A stretch of 64,000 nt of DNA from a virus. This document shows positions 47,203-56,403 of this stretch, one piece after another. The stretch spans positions 1 to 64,000 of the IMG/VR virus record IMGVR_UViG_3300032284_001133; one strand, given 5' to 3'. The translations under genes and the position numbers were made by a program. The notes beneath the pieces are model-generated. The model worked only from the letters and a program-made list of their open reading frames with translations, ran no database searches and had not been told where the DNA came from. How positions within the stretch are numbered: the first letter of the stretch is position 1; every line of letters begins with the position of its first letter.

Positions 47203-47203
47203 G

Positions 47204-47210
47204 TTAAATA
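47204..47210 (+). promoter_or_regulatory. Late-promoter-like TTAAATA after the terminator
   Basis: GTTAAATACAG directly after the gene 23 terminator, 71 bases before the next ATG. Weak match, but the position suits a restart of transcription. Confidence 0.3.
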
Positions 47211-47281
47211 CAGTGTCTAGATTATTATGCTGTACCCACAGCGTAGGGCCTAGAACGCTCATAATTCAAAGGAGAAACAAA

Positions 47282-48193
47282 ATGGGACGTCCTCTAAAAA
47301 AGAGATATTTTTTAAAAAATAATACACCTTCTGATGTAGTAAAATACGAAGGTGTTACAGTAAGCATCAATTCTAATGGTACTGGTTACTCAACCGGTGC
47401 TGTAGCAAAATTTTCAGCACCACAAGATGCCGCAGGTGTTACAGCAACATTAGGCTTAACAATTACTCCAGCAGGTGGAATTACTGCCGCTAGTATTACT
47501 AACGTTGGTTCTGGTTATAATGCCGCCCCAACAGTTACAGTAACTCCAGCCGCTACACAAAATAACACAGCAGTAGCAACTTCTTCAAGTTTCACACTTA
47601 CAAACGTTTCTGGTGTAAACGGAATTTATCCAGGTATGTTAGTTAGTGGTTGGAGCGGATTAACAGCTTTCTCGCATGTTGCTAGTGTAGGTACAAATAC
47701 AATTACACTTGATAAAGCTATTACTGCTTCAGGTGGCTCTACTGGAACTAGTGTAACATTTAGCTATTCTGATACAGGTACTGGTGCTACATTTACAGTT
47801 GGACTAACACCAACTGAAATTCTTCCAGGTACTATTGCGGCAACAGCATACTTAACAACAGGTTCAGGTGCTGTAACTTCTGCTATTATTAAACAAGAAG
47901 GCTCACGTAGCTATCTAGTTGAAAATACACAAGGCCGTGGCCGTGTTAAATTGGCTACAACTGATGCTTTAACAGCAGGTACAATGAAAATTATTGCTAC
48001 CGACGGAGCAGGTTCTACGTATTATGTAAAAAAATTAACTGCACGTAAAGTTTCTTTAGTTAGTCGTACAAACACAAGTACAGGAGTAATTACTTTAACC
48101 AGTGATGGTACTTATACTGTTGGTACAGCAAAATGGACTGCAGGTGTAGCAACAGGTACACAACAAGTTACTATTGGTACAAATACAATTTAA
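47282..48193 (+). CDS. Virion protein following capsid gene, MGRPL family
   Basis: 303 aa from the ATG at 47282, where AAAGGAGA gives a strong ribosome site; upstream in-frame codons overlap the terminator and are not used. The N-terminus MGRPLKKRYFLKNN and a C-terminal part with IIKQEGSRSYLVEN and YYVKKLTARKVSLV are typical of a virion-associated family in marine T4-like phages (recalled, not checked). Between them is an insert of Gly/Thr-rich beta sequence with GSGYNAAPTVTV and IYPGMLVSGWSGL motifs, also seen in the fibre proteins of this phage. It is isolated between two hairpins, so it may be made at its own level. Capsid decoration is a guess. Confidence 0.72.
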   Translation: MGRPLKKRYFLKNNTPSDVVKYEGVTVSINSNGTGYSTGAVAKFSAPQDAAGVTATLGLTITPAGGITAASITNVGSGYNAAPTVTVTPAATQNNTAVATSSSFTLTNVSGVNGIYPGMLVSGWSGLTAFSHVASVGTNTITLDKAITASGGSTGTSVTFSYSDTGTGATFTVGLTPTEILPGTIAATAYLTTGSGAVTSAIIKQEGSRSYLVENTQGRGRVKLATTDALTAGTMKIIATDGAGSTYYVKKLTARKVSLVSRTNTSTGVITLTSDGTYTVGTAKWTAGVATGTQQVTIGTNTI

Positions 48194-48207
48194 ATTTGTG
48201 TTATAAT

Positions 48208-48229
48208 AAGGGGGAGTAATCCCCCTTTT
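48208..48229 (+). terminator. Strong hairpin with T run between 303-aa and 89-aa genes
   Basis: AAGGGGGA-GTAA-TCCCCCTT then TTC. Eight-bp stem, GNRA-type loop, T run. It ends seven bases before the next ATG and traps the only Shine-Dalgarno-like AAGGGGGAG. Terminator or translation control. Confidence 0.7.
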
Positions 48230-48232
48230 CTT

Positions 48233-48502
48233 ATGTTAACTATAGAATCTTCTTTAGACTGGACCAAAGTAGACACTGAGCTACAACGATTAGGCAAAAT
48301 GCTTCCTATGTTTACGCATGATATTAAAAAAATATCAAAACATCTTTCTGAAGAAGTTAAAAAATTGTCTCAATTAGAAGTGGAACATAGAAATAGACAC
48401 AGCGGCAGAACTGAACAACTGTGCAAAGATCAATGTTCTAAAATAAATCAAGAACTTAAAAAAATAGAACAATACCATTTAATGTCCTTGCTTGCTAAGT
48501 AG
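48233..48502 (+). CDS. Small helical protein of unknown function
   Basis: 89 aa. Mainly one or two helices (DTELQRLGKMLPMFTHDIKK; SEEVKKLSQLEVEHRNR) and two Cys near 67-72 (LCKDQCSK). It starts ten bases after the hairpin stem at 48208-48227. No family recognised. Confidence 0.65.
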   Translation: MLTIESSLDWTKVDTELQRLGKMLPMFTHDIKKISKHLSEEVKKLSQLEVEHRNRHSGRTEQLCKDQCSKINQELKKIEQYHLMSLLAK

Positions 48503-48509
48503 GTAAATA
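48503..48509 (+). promoter_or_regulatory. Late-promoter motif (GGTAAATA) five bases before ATG
   Basis: GGTAAATA-TTGGT-ATG, directly after the TAG of the previous gene, no Shine-Dalgarno at proper spacing. Same geometry as 42721-42727. Confidence 0.45.
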
Positions 48510-48514
48510 TTGGT

Positions 48515-49057
48515 ATGACTACTTCATGGATATATCCTACATCTGTTACTCAATCCGCAGAATTTTTAGAACATATTGAATGGTATAGTTCTAACGGAAA
48601 TTTAAATGTTTTATCTCAGTTAGATACTAATCATATACGCACCGTTAAAAATCTTTTGCATATATCTAATGCTACAGCAGGAGATATTAGACAAAAAACT
48701 TGGTACCTTTTTTGTACAGGTTTTAATTTTGACACATTACCTGATACAATCACCGGTCTTGATATTCAATTAAATGTAGTTAGAGGAAGAGTAGTAGAAG
48801 ACGTAGTGCAGTTAGTTTATCAAGGATCTTTAATAGGTGATAATAAAGTCTATTATTCACAAGACATTGAAAATCATATCAATGTTGTACCAAACCCTAT
48901 GTATAGCGGTGCAAATGATTATTGGAAGACAAATTTAACTTCAGCAATATTATCGGATCCTACATTTGGAGTTTGTTTACGTTTTCAAAGCCACCCATAT
49001 TATCCGCACAGTGAAGTTCCAGTTTTACATACAGTAGCTATGCGAGTTAATGGCTAA
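48515..49057 (+). CDS. Virion-type protein of unknown function
   Basis: 180 aa. N-terminal half has WIYPTSVTQSAEF and an aromatic-rich region (KTWYLFCTGFNFD); the second half looks like a beta sandwich (GLDIQLNVVRGRVVEDVVQL, then FGVCLRFQSHPYYPHSE). It could be a carbohydrate-binding or fibre-attached domain; no family recognised. It lies in the fibre cluster. Confidence 0.65.
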   Translation: MTTSWIYPTSVTQSAEFLEHIEWYSSNGNLNVLSQLDTNHIRTVKNLLHISNATAGDIRQKTWYLFCTGFNFDTLPDTITGLDIQLNVVRGRVVEDVVQLVYQGSLIGDNKVYYSQDIENHINVVPNPMYSGANDYWKTNLTSAILSDPTFGVCLRFQSHPYYPHSEVPVLHTVAMRVNG

Positions 49058-49078
49058 ATATGAATAAAGGAAACCTGC

Positions 49079-50080
49079 ATGAGTACTGAAGTTCTACGAT
49101 TATCTGGTGATTACAAAATTCAAGCCAATCCTGGAGGAACCATTACTATGGATCCTACTGGTCCTTCTGCAACTACAGGTACAGTTTTAATTAATGGTAA
49201 TTTAACAGTATTAGGTCAACAATCATATTTTCAAACTAACGACACGTTAATCAAAGACAATGTTATTGTTTTAAACGACGGTGAAACTAATGGCTATGTT
49301 ACTGCTGGATCTGCAGGGGTTGTTATAGATCGAGGAAATCATTACAGCAACACCTTGTCTGCTGTATTACTATTTGAAGAACAAAATTGGTCGGCTGCAG
49401 GCGTAAAACAAGTTAGAGGTATCTGGGATTTTAAAGTAGCAAATGTACAATCAGCTCTTAGAGCTAACGCAATTTTATTTGACGGGCAGGGTGCAAATTT
49501 AGATGGTCGTTTACTACTATTTGGAAACCAAGTCGGTATGTTAAATGTTGGATCACAAGGCGATCCAACAGGTGTTAGTTATGCTAGTCGAGTAACTCAA
49601 GAAAACGATATTCCTAACAAGTACTATGTTGACCACGTAGTATCTCAATCAACTGAAGTAAATTTTGCAACATCAGCAACTTATATTCAACAAGGTAATA
49701 GTTCTGTAATTATTAATGATTTTACAGTAACTGGTCAGCCTAGTAATATTATTGCCTACATTGATAACGAACAAACAGTTTTTATAGAAACAGATACCGT
49801 AGCACTTGCTGGCATTGCAATCACTAGCAGTACAATTAGAGCAAGTACTACTAACACAGATTTAATTTTATTAACAAATGGTACAGGAAACATTATAGCC
49901 AATGCGGCAGTATCGTTTCAAGTACCTCATATACCTCCTAGTTATACACACAATCAGGTTAAAGTTTACAGCACTTCAACTCCGGGATCAGGCGCATCAG
50001 GCCTATTGTATGTAAATAACTTAGGTAGTGATGAATTAACAGGAGCACGTAGGGCTATGGTTTTTAGCCTTATATTGTAA
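49079..50080 (+). CDS. Tail-fibre-like virion protein
   Basis: 333 aa, RBS AAAGGAAA, with CTAAATA (49054-49060) upstream. Residues about 35-75 carry the fibre motif seen in the 625-aa protein at 1388: VLINGNLTVLGQQ, then TNDTLIKDNVIVLNDGE. Next is a GVVIDRG segment and later NKYYVDHVV. Such blocks are common in trimeric fibres of T4-like marine phages. A distal tail or fibre role is inferred. Confidence 0.68.
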   Translation: MSTEVLRLSGDYKIQANPGGTITMDPTGPSATTGTVLINGNLTVLGQQSYFQTNDTLIKDNVIVLNDGETNGYVTAGSAGVVIDRGNHYSNTLSAVLLFEEQNWSAAGVKQVRGIWDFKVANVQSALRANAILFDGQGANLDGRLLLFGNQVGMLNVGSQGDPTGVSYASRVTQENDIPNKYYVDHVVSQSTEVNFATSATYIQQGNSSVIINDFTVTGQPSNIIAYIDNEQTVFIETDTVALAGIAITSSTIRASTTNTDLILLTNGTGNIIANAAVSFQVPHIPPSYTHNQVKVYSTSTPGSGASGLLYVNNLGSDELTGARRAMVFSLIL

Positions 50081-50090
50081 AGGATAAAAA

Positions 50091-50408
50091 ATGGCAATAA
50101 CAAACAATTTATTAATTGCAACAGCACCTACCGTAGTGTTTACTGCAAGCGGCGAACAGGCAATTACTACTATGATATTTTGTAATACTACTCAGACAAC
50201 TGATGATTTAGTTACAGTATGGATTGTTCCTTCAACACAACCTCTTGACATTAGTCGTATGGTAATGAATCAAGTATCTTTACCAAAAGGCGAAACTTTT
50301 GCATTAGATTCTGAAAGATTTGTATTATCAGATGGAGATACAATCCAAGCACAATCTGCACAAAATGGTATTATATCTTGCACTATTAGTAGCATGGCGA
50401 CTCATTAA
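50091..50408 (+). CDS. Small beta-rich virion protein
   Basis: 105 aa, single beta-sandwich-like domain (IATAPTVVFTASGEQAITTM; later LPKGETFALDSERFVLSDGD). In size and layout it resembles the 128-aa protein at 56404; both stand just before or between large fibre genes. RBS AAAGGAT. Confidence 0.65.
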   Translation: MAITNNLLIATAPTVVFTASGEQAITTMIFCNTTQTTDDLVTVWIVPSTQPLDISRMVMNQVSLPKGETFALDSERFVLSDGDTIQAQSAQNGIISCTISSMATH

Positions 50409-50410
50409 TT

Positions 50411-51136
50411 ATGAAATTTTATAAACGCAAACCAATTGATCAACATAACCCGATAGATAGTTCATGGGCTGTGAATAGTGACGGGACTATTGTTACAAAT
50501 GCAAATGGTTCAATGGAAGTCCCGTCAGGCAATACAGGGCAAAGACCTACTTCGACAGTAGATGGACAAATGCGTTATAACACTACGTTAAATGAAGACG
50601 AAGCACACATTAACGGCGTATGGGAACGTATTAGAACAGTACGCCCGTCGACTATTATAGTTCAAAATTTAGGAAGCGGAAATTATCTTAATACATATTT
50701 TGGACCTTTAAATCCAGATTATGAACCGTCATATGCAAAAAGTTCTGCAAATATAATGGTGTATGTTGATAATGTTTATCAAATTCCTGAATATAATTAT
50801 TCATTAACGTTAACTTCCCCTGCAGATTTTCAAATATCAACCAGTGACAATGTTGGTATAGGCAGTTCAACAATTCCTCTTTCAACCCTTACTAATGTAC
50901 TAGTAGGAATGACAGTTAGCGGATCTTCAGCATTGCAAGCAAATACTACAGTTGCATCTATTGATTCATCATCAACTTCTATAGTGCTTAGTTTACAAAC
51001 AGTTGATAATATTCCATCATCGACTTCGATAGATTTTACCTATACCACAGGTACATATATTAATTTTTCAGGACCTGTTCCTATGAAACCAGTAATTGCA
51101 TTATTTGGTTTCGACGGCTATTTTCCTCCAGCCTGA
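50411..51136 (+). CDS. Fibre-associated protein with WSG/VSG beta module
   Basis: 241 aa, starting two bases after the previous stop. It has a disordered Gly/Pro/Thr N-terminal region and then TVDGQMRYNTTLNEDEAHIN, the short GQMRYN segment common in fibre proteins. Residues about 145-225 (TLTNVLVGMTVSGSSALQA to SSTSIDFTYTTG) match a block in the 303-aa protein at 47282. Function unknown; structural by context. Confidence 0.62.
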   Translation: MKFYKRKPIDQHNPIDSSWAVNSDGTIVTNANGSMEVPSGNTGQRPTSTVDGQMRYNTTLNEDEAHINGVWERIRTVRPSTIIVQNLGSGNYLNTYFGPLNPDYEPSYAKSSANIMVYVDNVYQIPEYNYSLTLTSPADFQISTSDNVGIGSSTIPLSTLTNVLVGMTVSGSSALQANTTVASIDSSSTSIVLSLQTVDNIPSSTSIDFTYTTGTYINFSGPVPMKPVIALFGFDGYFPPA

Positions 51137-51166
51137 CCTTTAAAAACCACAAATATCCTAGCGGGA

Positions 51167-51173
51167 ATAAATA
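51167..51173 (+). promoter_or_regulatory. Late-promoter motif (AATAAATA) for the 1705-aa gene
   Basis: GGAATAAATACATTC. Predicted transcript start near 51179, which falls at the base of the first hairpin of the leader. Confidence 0.55.
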
Positions 51174-51176
51174 CAT

Positions 51177-51263
51177 TCGATGCCAGAATTTTTGGCAGTC
51201 GATCATACAGTGGTAAACCCGCTATGTAAGGTGGTTATCCGTGAAACACGGTGTATTGAGGAG
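51177..51263 (+). promoter_or_regulatory. Structured 5' leader of the 1705-aa fibre gene
   Basis: Hairpin 1: TCGATGCCA (51177-51185) pairs with TGGCAGTCGA (51193-51202), nine pairs with one bulged G and a 7-base loop. Hairpin 2: CCGTG-AAA-CACGG (51239-51251). A ribosome site GAGGAG follows at 51258-51263. In addition TAGCGGG (51159-51165), upstream of the predicted start, could pair with CCCGCTA (51218-51224) on read-through RNA. Confidence 0.6.
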
Positions 51264-51268
51264 CTGAC

Positions 51269-54200
51269 ATGGCCGTAGGTCGTATAACGGGTCCACTCTT
51301 AGCGCAGAATCTTAACCGCGACGGAGTTGACTTATCATTTGAAACAGATTTATTATACCTTGACGTTAATAATGGTCAGATCGGTATTAAAACTGCAAGT
51401 CCTCAATACACGCTAGATGTAAACGGCACACTTCATACTTTAAATTTAATTGCAGATAACACCAGCACTATTGGACTAATGGTGTTTTCTAGTACTACGT
51501 CTAGTAGTACAGTTTCTACATTACACGGTCCTATATCTATTGCTCCATCTGGGCAAGAAAACATCTACTTAGTTGGTAACACATTTGTTACTGGTGATGT
51601 ACGTGCTACTGGTAACTTTTATGCACGTGGTAACATACAATTAGGTGTTTATACAGCTACTGATACTATTTCGTTTGGTGGCGAGGTTAACACAAACATT
51701 ACACCTTTTATTAGTTCAGGAACATACTATTCTACTGTAACTAATGGTACTACGGTCACTACTTTTACAACTAATACTAGTGTATTTTCTGGATTTAATT
51801 TTGGTAGTACTACTAGCTACTGGGCTGGAGGTTATTTCCAAGATTTGTATGCTAATACAATTAGTCCAGCAGATACCGCAACAAATATTACAATGTTTCC
51901 TAACCCTGTCTTAAACAGTAAAGGGTTACCAGGAAATGCATTAACAATCAATGGCGACATAAGAGTATACGGCGGAAGTCCTATTGGTACAGCACCGGTG
52001 GTTAGTAACGTACTTTATGTGACTATGGACGGAAATGATTCTAACGATGGTCGAGCAGAAGATGCTAGTCGTGCTTGTCGTACCATCAGCGGTGCAGTAA
52101 ATAGTCCGTTTTATAAACAAGGAACAGTTATTAAAGTCCGTAGCGGACACTATTACGAAAACAATCCTATTCAATTATTACCTTATACATCAGTAATAGG
52201 AGATGATTTACGTACAACATTTATCGAACCTTTAAACAAAACAGTTGACTTATTTCATGTTAATTCAGGTGTTTACATTGCACAAATGCAATTTAGAAAT
52301 TTACGAAGAGGCCAAGTAACCCGTTACGCCCCAGGCGGAGCAGGTACATATACCACTGGTGCTTATTGCGTAGCATTTCCTCCTAGTTTAACGAATCCTA
52401 TAGATTTATTTTACAGTCCATATATTCAAAATTGTACTAATCAATCCGGTCCTTGGCTACGTGACGGTACTATGTTTGTACCTAATCAAACAGTTCAAGT
52501 TCCTAATGTTGTTGCTACAAGCACATACGTTGCAGGAACTTTAACATTAACAGTTAATGTTGTACCTGGAACAATTGAGATGATTGAAATAGGTAATACT
52601 GTTAACGGTTCTGGAATAGTAACAGATTCATTAAACGAAGTTCCTGTAGTTGTGAGCATACAAAATCCAGATTTTGGATTTAATAATGCCGCTATATTGC
52701 TAACAAAAAATAAAAATTATCTAATAGCCGAAACTATTGGTTACATTAATTATAATAATAGCGGATTTACTTACAATCAAGACACATGCAAAAGAGATTT
52801 AGGATTAATAATTGATGCTATTATTCATGATTCTGTGTTAGGTGGAAATGAAAAATCTGTTGAAGCAGGACTTGCATATTGGACTGGAAATAACAATATT
52901 ATTTCTAATGAAATATCAACAACAACTAATGCTATTTCTTATCTAGGAACCATAGCTCAAAATATTATAGCAAACACACATCCAGGAACAACTTATCAAA
53001 ATACTGTTCAACAATATATTGATACTGATTTAACAGGCGGAAGTGTTGCCGGAACAAATATCACAGCATGTATTAATACAATTAATGATATAATTCAAAA
53101 TTGGGCAGGTGTCGAAAATGCCGCTAGTTTATTAACAGCCAATAGAAGTTTTATTCAATCAGAAGTTGTTGCTTATGTCAATAATACTTTTGGTGCTCCA
53201 TTTAATTATGATCAAACTAAATGTGCTAGAGATACAGGATTAATTGTTGATAGTATTAGTTTAGATTTAATGTATCAAGGAACAAGCCAAAGTAATTTTA
53301 CAGGTTTACAATATTGGAATCACTCAGCAACCACTAATTCTATATTATTAGGCGAACAAACTACAACAACCAATGCTATAAACTACATTAAAAATTTAGC
53401 ATTACAAATTGTAACTAACACACCTATTATAACTCATTATCAAAATACTGTACCTCAAGTAATAAATTCTTTTACTGGTACTACTACAAACATTACATCT
53501 GAGTTTAATTTAATTGTTTCTATTATTAATAGTGGGACACATGGAGTTACTGATTTAATTGTACCAAACGGAATTACAAGTGTTAATACACTTACGGTTA
53601 ATACCTATAATTTATTAGAGGCAAACAAAACATTTTTACAAGCAGAGGCTGTAGCTTTTGTAGAAGCAACTAAAACAGCAGGTTTTCATTATACTACCGC
53701 AACATGTTATCGAGATGTTGGTTATATTATTGATAGTGTAGCATTTGATATTCTACACAGCGGCAATAGACAAGCAATTCAAGCTGGTACCTACTATTAT
53801 GGTTATAGTACAACTGATAGTGCTATTCCAAATGAGTCTATACAAACGATTGCGGCCTATAATTATTTAAAAACTATAGTAGAATATGTAGTCACAGCAA
53901 CACCTATACAGAATCCATATCAAACATATTCTTTACAAAATTATTCTTATCCTCCAGCTACAGGTTTAGAAGTTACAACATTAAAAAATGATATTGATTT
54001 AATTATTAGTATTATTAAAAATGGACCAAGTGCTGCCGGACCTAAAACACCTATTGGATTAACTCCAAGTTCTAATCCTAATGTAGCTAAAGCATATACA
54101 TTGTTAAATGCTAATAGGTCTTTTATTGCTAGTGAAATTGTTTCATTTATTAATGCAACGTTCCCTCAATCAGGATTTAAATACAATCAAGATATATGTT

Positions 54201-56386
54201 ACAGAGATATTGGATATATTATAGATGCAGTACAAAATGACATCTTACATAAATCAAACACTAGTACAATATATGCAGGTTTACAGTATTGGAACGGACA
54301 ATATACTTCTTTAAAGGGAGAAATTCCTCAAACATACTATGCAATAGAATATGCTAAAAATCTAGCAGTTGATGTTATTTCAAATACAACAGTTACTCAA
54401 CTTTTACAAACTGGTACTAATGTTGTCAATCAAGTTATCAACTACGATTTAACAAATGGATCAACAGCTACAACATCTTTGCAAACTGCATTTGATATTG
54501 TAGCAGGTATTGTTCAATATGGTCCCGAAGCGGCACCATTAACTACTAAATCAAATCTAACACAATTTATTGTTACATTAAGCACATCAACTACAGCAGG
54601 AGCATCTAACGATACAATTTATTTTGGTGATACATCAGTATATCCGTTGCAAGATGAATTTATACCTACTGCTTGGTCAACAAGTACCAACGCCGATAGA
54701 AGAATTGATCCGCACGGATCGGGCGGAGGTGCTCTTGTAGACGGTAATGCTCCATCGTTAAGAAGCCCTATTCAATCTTTTGTATTTGATGCGTTTACAC
54801 AGGTTAATCAAGGTGGTAATGGCATACACATTATTAACAAGGGATATGCTCAGTTAGTTTCTGTGTTTACAATTTTCTGTGACGTTGCTGTTCATTGTGA
54901 AAGCGGTGGTATTTGTTCTATTACAAATAGTAATAGCAACTTTGGAGACTTATGTTTAGTATCAGAGGGATTCGGTCCAAGAGAATTCGGAGGAACAATT
55001 TACAATCCTCCTATTGAAAACTATCCATTAGGGTTCTATCCATACAATCAAGAAGTGGCTGTATTTGTTCCTAATCCCCTTAATCGTCCACATATTAGTT
55101 TAGTAATGGAGGTAGTTCCTCCTGACACTTATGTTGACTACGATGGCAATATTGTTCCTTATGTTAACGAACAAGGTTTTCCTGGATTTCTATCAGGTGC
55201 ATCAAGCATGGATGTACTAACCACAGGATCATATGTTATTACAACAAATTCTTCAACTGGTATAGTTTTTGATACAACTGATATTGCAGTTGGACAAAAT
55301 GTTTATATTGTAGATCAATATGGAAGCCAGTACGATTCACATAATAATCTATATCTAAATGCAAATACAGTAGTTACAAAAGTAGAATACCAATCTATCA
55401 CTTTAAGTAATCCTATTAATGCAGGCGGCGGCCAATCTGGAAATGCAAATTATTTTAATATATACACATGCGGCAATGCGTATTATTCTATTTTGTCTAG
55501 CGTAGTTGCTCCAGATCCTATCCCTGCAGGTCAAAGCAAAATTACAGGTCAAGTTACTGAAACTATAGCGGCAATCAATTATGCTAATACCTTGTCTCAG
55601 AAAATTATTTCAAATCAAATTGTTACTAGTTTACAAACAGGAACAACAACATCTACTCAAATTACAAATAATTCGTTAAATGGGGCACCTGCTGGTTCGT
55701 TTATTGCTAACGAATTTAATATTATTAACAGCATCATATTGACGGGTCCAAACAATGCCCCTGTAGTTACAACAACAGGTACAATCGCTACAAATGCACC
55801 CGATGCGGCCAGCTTGTTGTCATTAAACAGATCATTTATTCAAGATGAAGTTATTGCCTATGTAAATTCAGCGTACCCTGGGTTTAATTACAATCAAAGA
55901 AAATGTAGAAGGGACGTTGGATTACTAATAGATGCAGTAGTAGCAGATTTGAATACAGGTGGAAATTTCCGTGCTATAGAAGCAGGAGGAACATACTATT
56001 CTAAATCAGGAACATATCATATTGTAACTCTTGAAGATAACGTAAGAAATCCTTTATTATTTGTCGATGGGGTAACAGTTAACTTCTATCAACGTAGCTA
56101 CATGAGCGCAAGCGGATATTTGTTTGAGTATGTAGGTGCTGGTACGCAATACGGCGCACTACCTCAGGTAGGAAAAGCAGATCCTATACAGAGTAAAGAA
56201 GTAATTCAGTTAAATAATGGTAAGGTGTTCTTTACTTCAACGGATCAAAACGGTGATTTCAGGATCGGCCCAGGGCTCGTTATTAGCCAAGCAACAGGCG
56301 TTTTAAGTGGACGAACTTTCCAAAAGAGCTTGTATGCAGAAATGACACCGTTCATTTTAGCAGTTGAAGCTGGTAGCAGTGAGTAA
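51269..56386 (+). CDS. 1705-aa fibre-like protein with CxRDxG repeats
   Basis: Layout: 1-230 fibre-type N-terminus (MAVGRITGPLLAQNLNRDG); about 237-410 a module opening with SNVLYVTMDGNDSNDGRA and GTVIKVRSGHYYENNPI, resembling right-handed beta-helix surface proteins; about 480-1095 four repeats near 160 aa, each with CxRDxGxIxD and an AGxxYW segment; about 1132-1235 a module with WSTSTNADRR and PIQSFVFDAFTQV; about 1250-1320 a MEVVPPDTYVDYDG segment; about 1519-1585 a fifth repeat copy; 1600-1705 a C-terminus with FFTSTDQNGDFRIGPGL, recalled as conserved in cyanophage-type virion proteins. It is paralogous to the protein at 56805. Likely a long virion fibre or whisker. Confidence 0.75.
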   Translation: MAVGRITGPLLAQNLNRDGVDLSFETDLLYLDVNNGQIGIKTASPQYTLDVNGTLHTLNLIADNTSTIGLMVFSSTTSSSTVSTLHGPISIAPSGQENIYLVGNTFVTGDVRATGNFYARGNIQLGVYTATDTISFGGEVNTNITPFISSGTYYSTVTNGTTVTTFTTNTSVFSGFNFGSTTSYWAGGYFQDLYANTISPADTATNITMFPNPVLNSKGLPGNALTINGDIRVYGGSPIGTAPVVSNVLYVTMDGNDSNDGRAEDASRACRTISGAVNSPFYKQGTVIKVRSGHYYENNPIQLLPYTSVIGDDLRTTFIEPLNKTVDLFHVNSGVYIAQMQFRNLRRGQVTRYAPGGAGTYTTGAYCVAFPPSLTNPIDLFYSPYIQNCTNQSGPWLRDGTMFVPNQTVQVPNVVATSTYVAGTLTLTVNVVPGTIEMIEIGNTVNGSGIVTDSLNEVPVVVSIQNPDFGFNNAAILLTKNKNYLIAETIGYINYNNSGFTYNQDTCKRDLGLIIDAIIHDSVLGGNEKSVEAGLAYWTGNNNIISNEISTTTNAISYLGTIAQNIIANTHPGTTYQNTVQQYIDTDLTGGSVAGTNITACINTINDIIQNWAGVENAASLLTANRSFIQSEVVAYVNNTFGAPFNYDQTKCARDTGLIVDSISLDLMYQGTSQSNFTGLQYWNHSATTNSILLGEQTTTTNAINYIKNLALQIVTNTPIITHYQNTVPQVINSFTGTTTNITSEFNLIVSIINSGTHGVTDLIVPNGITSVNTLTVNTYNLLEANKTFLQAEAVAFVEATKTAGFHYTTATCYRDVGYIIDSVAFDILHSGNRQAIQAGTYYYGYSTTDSAIPNESIQTIAAYNYLKTIVEYVVTATPIQNPYQTYSLQNYSYPPATGLEVTTLKNDIDLIISIIKNGPSAAGPKTPIGLTPSSNPNVAKAYTLLNANRSFIASEIVSFINATFPQSGFKYNQDICYRDIGYIIDAVQNDILHKSNTSTIYAGLQYWNGQYTSLKGEIPQTYYAIEYAKNLAVDVISNTTVTQLLQTGTNVVNQVINYDLTNGSTATTSLQTAFDIVAGIVQYGPEAAPLTTKSNLTQFIVTLSTSTTAGASNDTIYFGDTSVYPLQDEFIPTAWSTSTNADRRIDPHGSGGGALVDGNAPSLRSPIQSFVFDAFTQVNQGGNGIHIINKGYAQLVSVFTIFCDVAVHCESGGICSITNSNSNFGDLCLVSEGFGPREFGGTIYNPPIENYPLGFYPYNQEVAVFVPNPLNRPHISLVMEVVPPDTYVDYDGNIVPYVNEQGFPGFLSGASSMDVLTTGSYVITTNSSTGIVFDTTDIAVGQNVYIVDQYGSQYDSHNNLYLNANTVVTKVEYQSITLSNPINAGGGQSGNANYFNIYTCGNAYYSILSSVVAPDPIPAGQSKITGQVTETIAAINYANTLSQKIISNQIVTSLQTGTTTSTQITNNSLNGAPAGSFIANEFNIINSIILTGPNNAPVVTTTGTIATNAPDAASLLSLNRSFIQDEVIAYVNSAYPGFNYNQRKCRRDVGLLIDAVVADLNTGGNFRAIEAGGTYYSKSGTYHIVTLEDNVRNPLLFVDGVTVNFYQRSYMSASGYLFEYVGAGTQYGALPQVGKADPIQSKEVIQLNNGKVFFTSTDQNGDFRIGPGLVISQATGVLSGRTFQKSLYAEMTPFILAVEAGSSE
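52328..52386 (+). repeat. 59-bp near-identical tract shared with 57492-57550
   Basis: The two tracts differ at one base (T or C, silent), although the genes around them have diverged at many third positions. Codes for the APGGAGTYTTGAYCVAFPPS region. Confidence 0.9.
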
Positions 56387-56403
56387 AAATTAAGGAGAAA
56401 TAA

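Noticed and set aside
47201-47281. Earlier in-frame start for the 303-aa gene
   Set aside because: It would lie in the terminator; ATG 47282 has AAAGGAGA and the recognisable MGRPL N-terminus.
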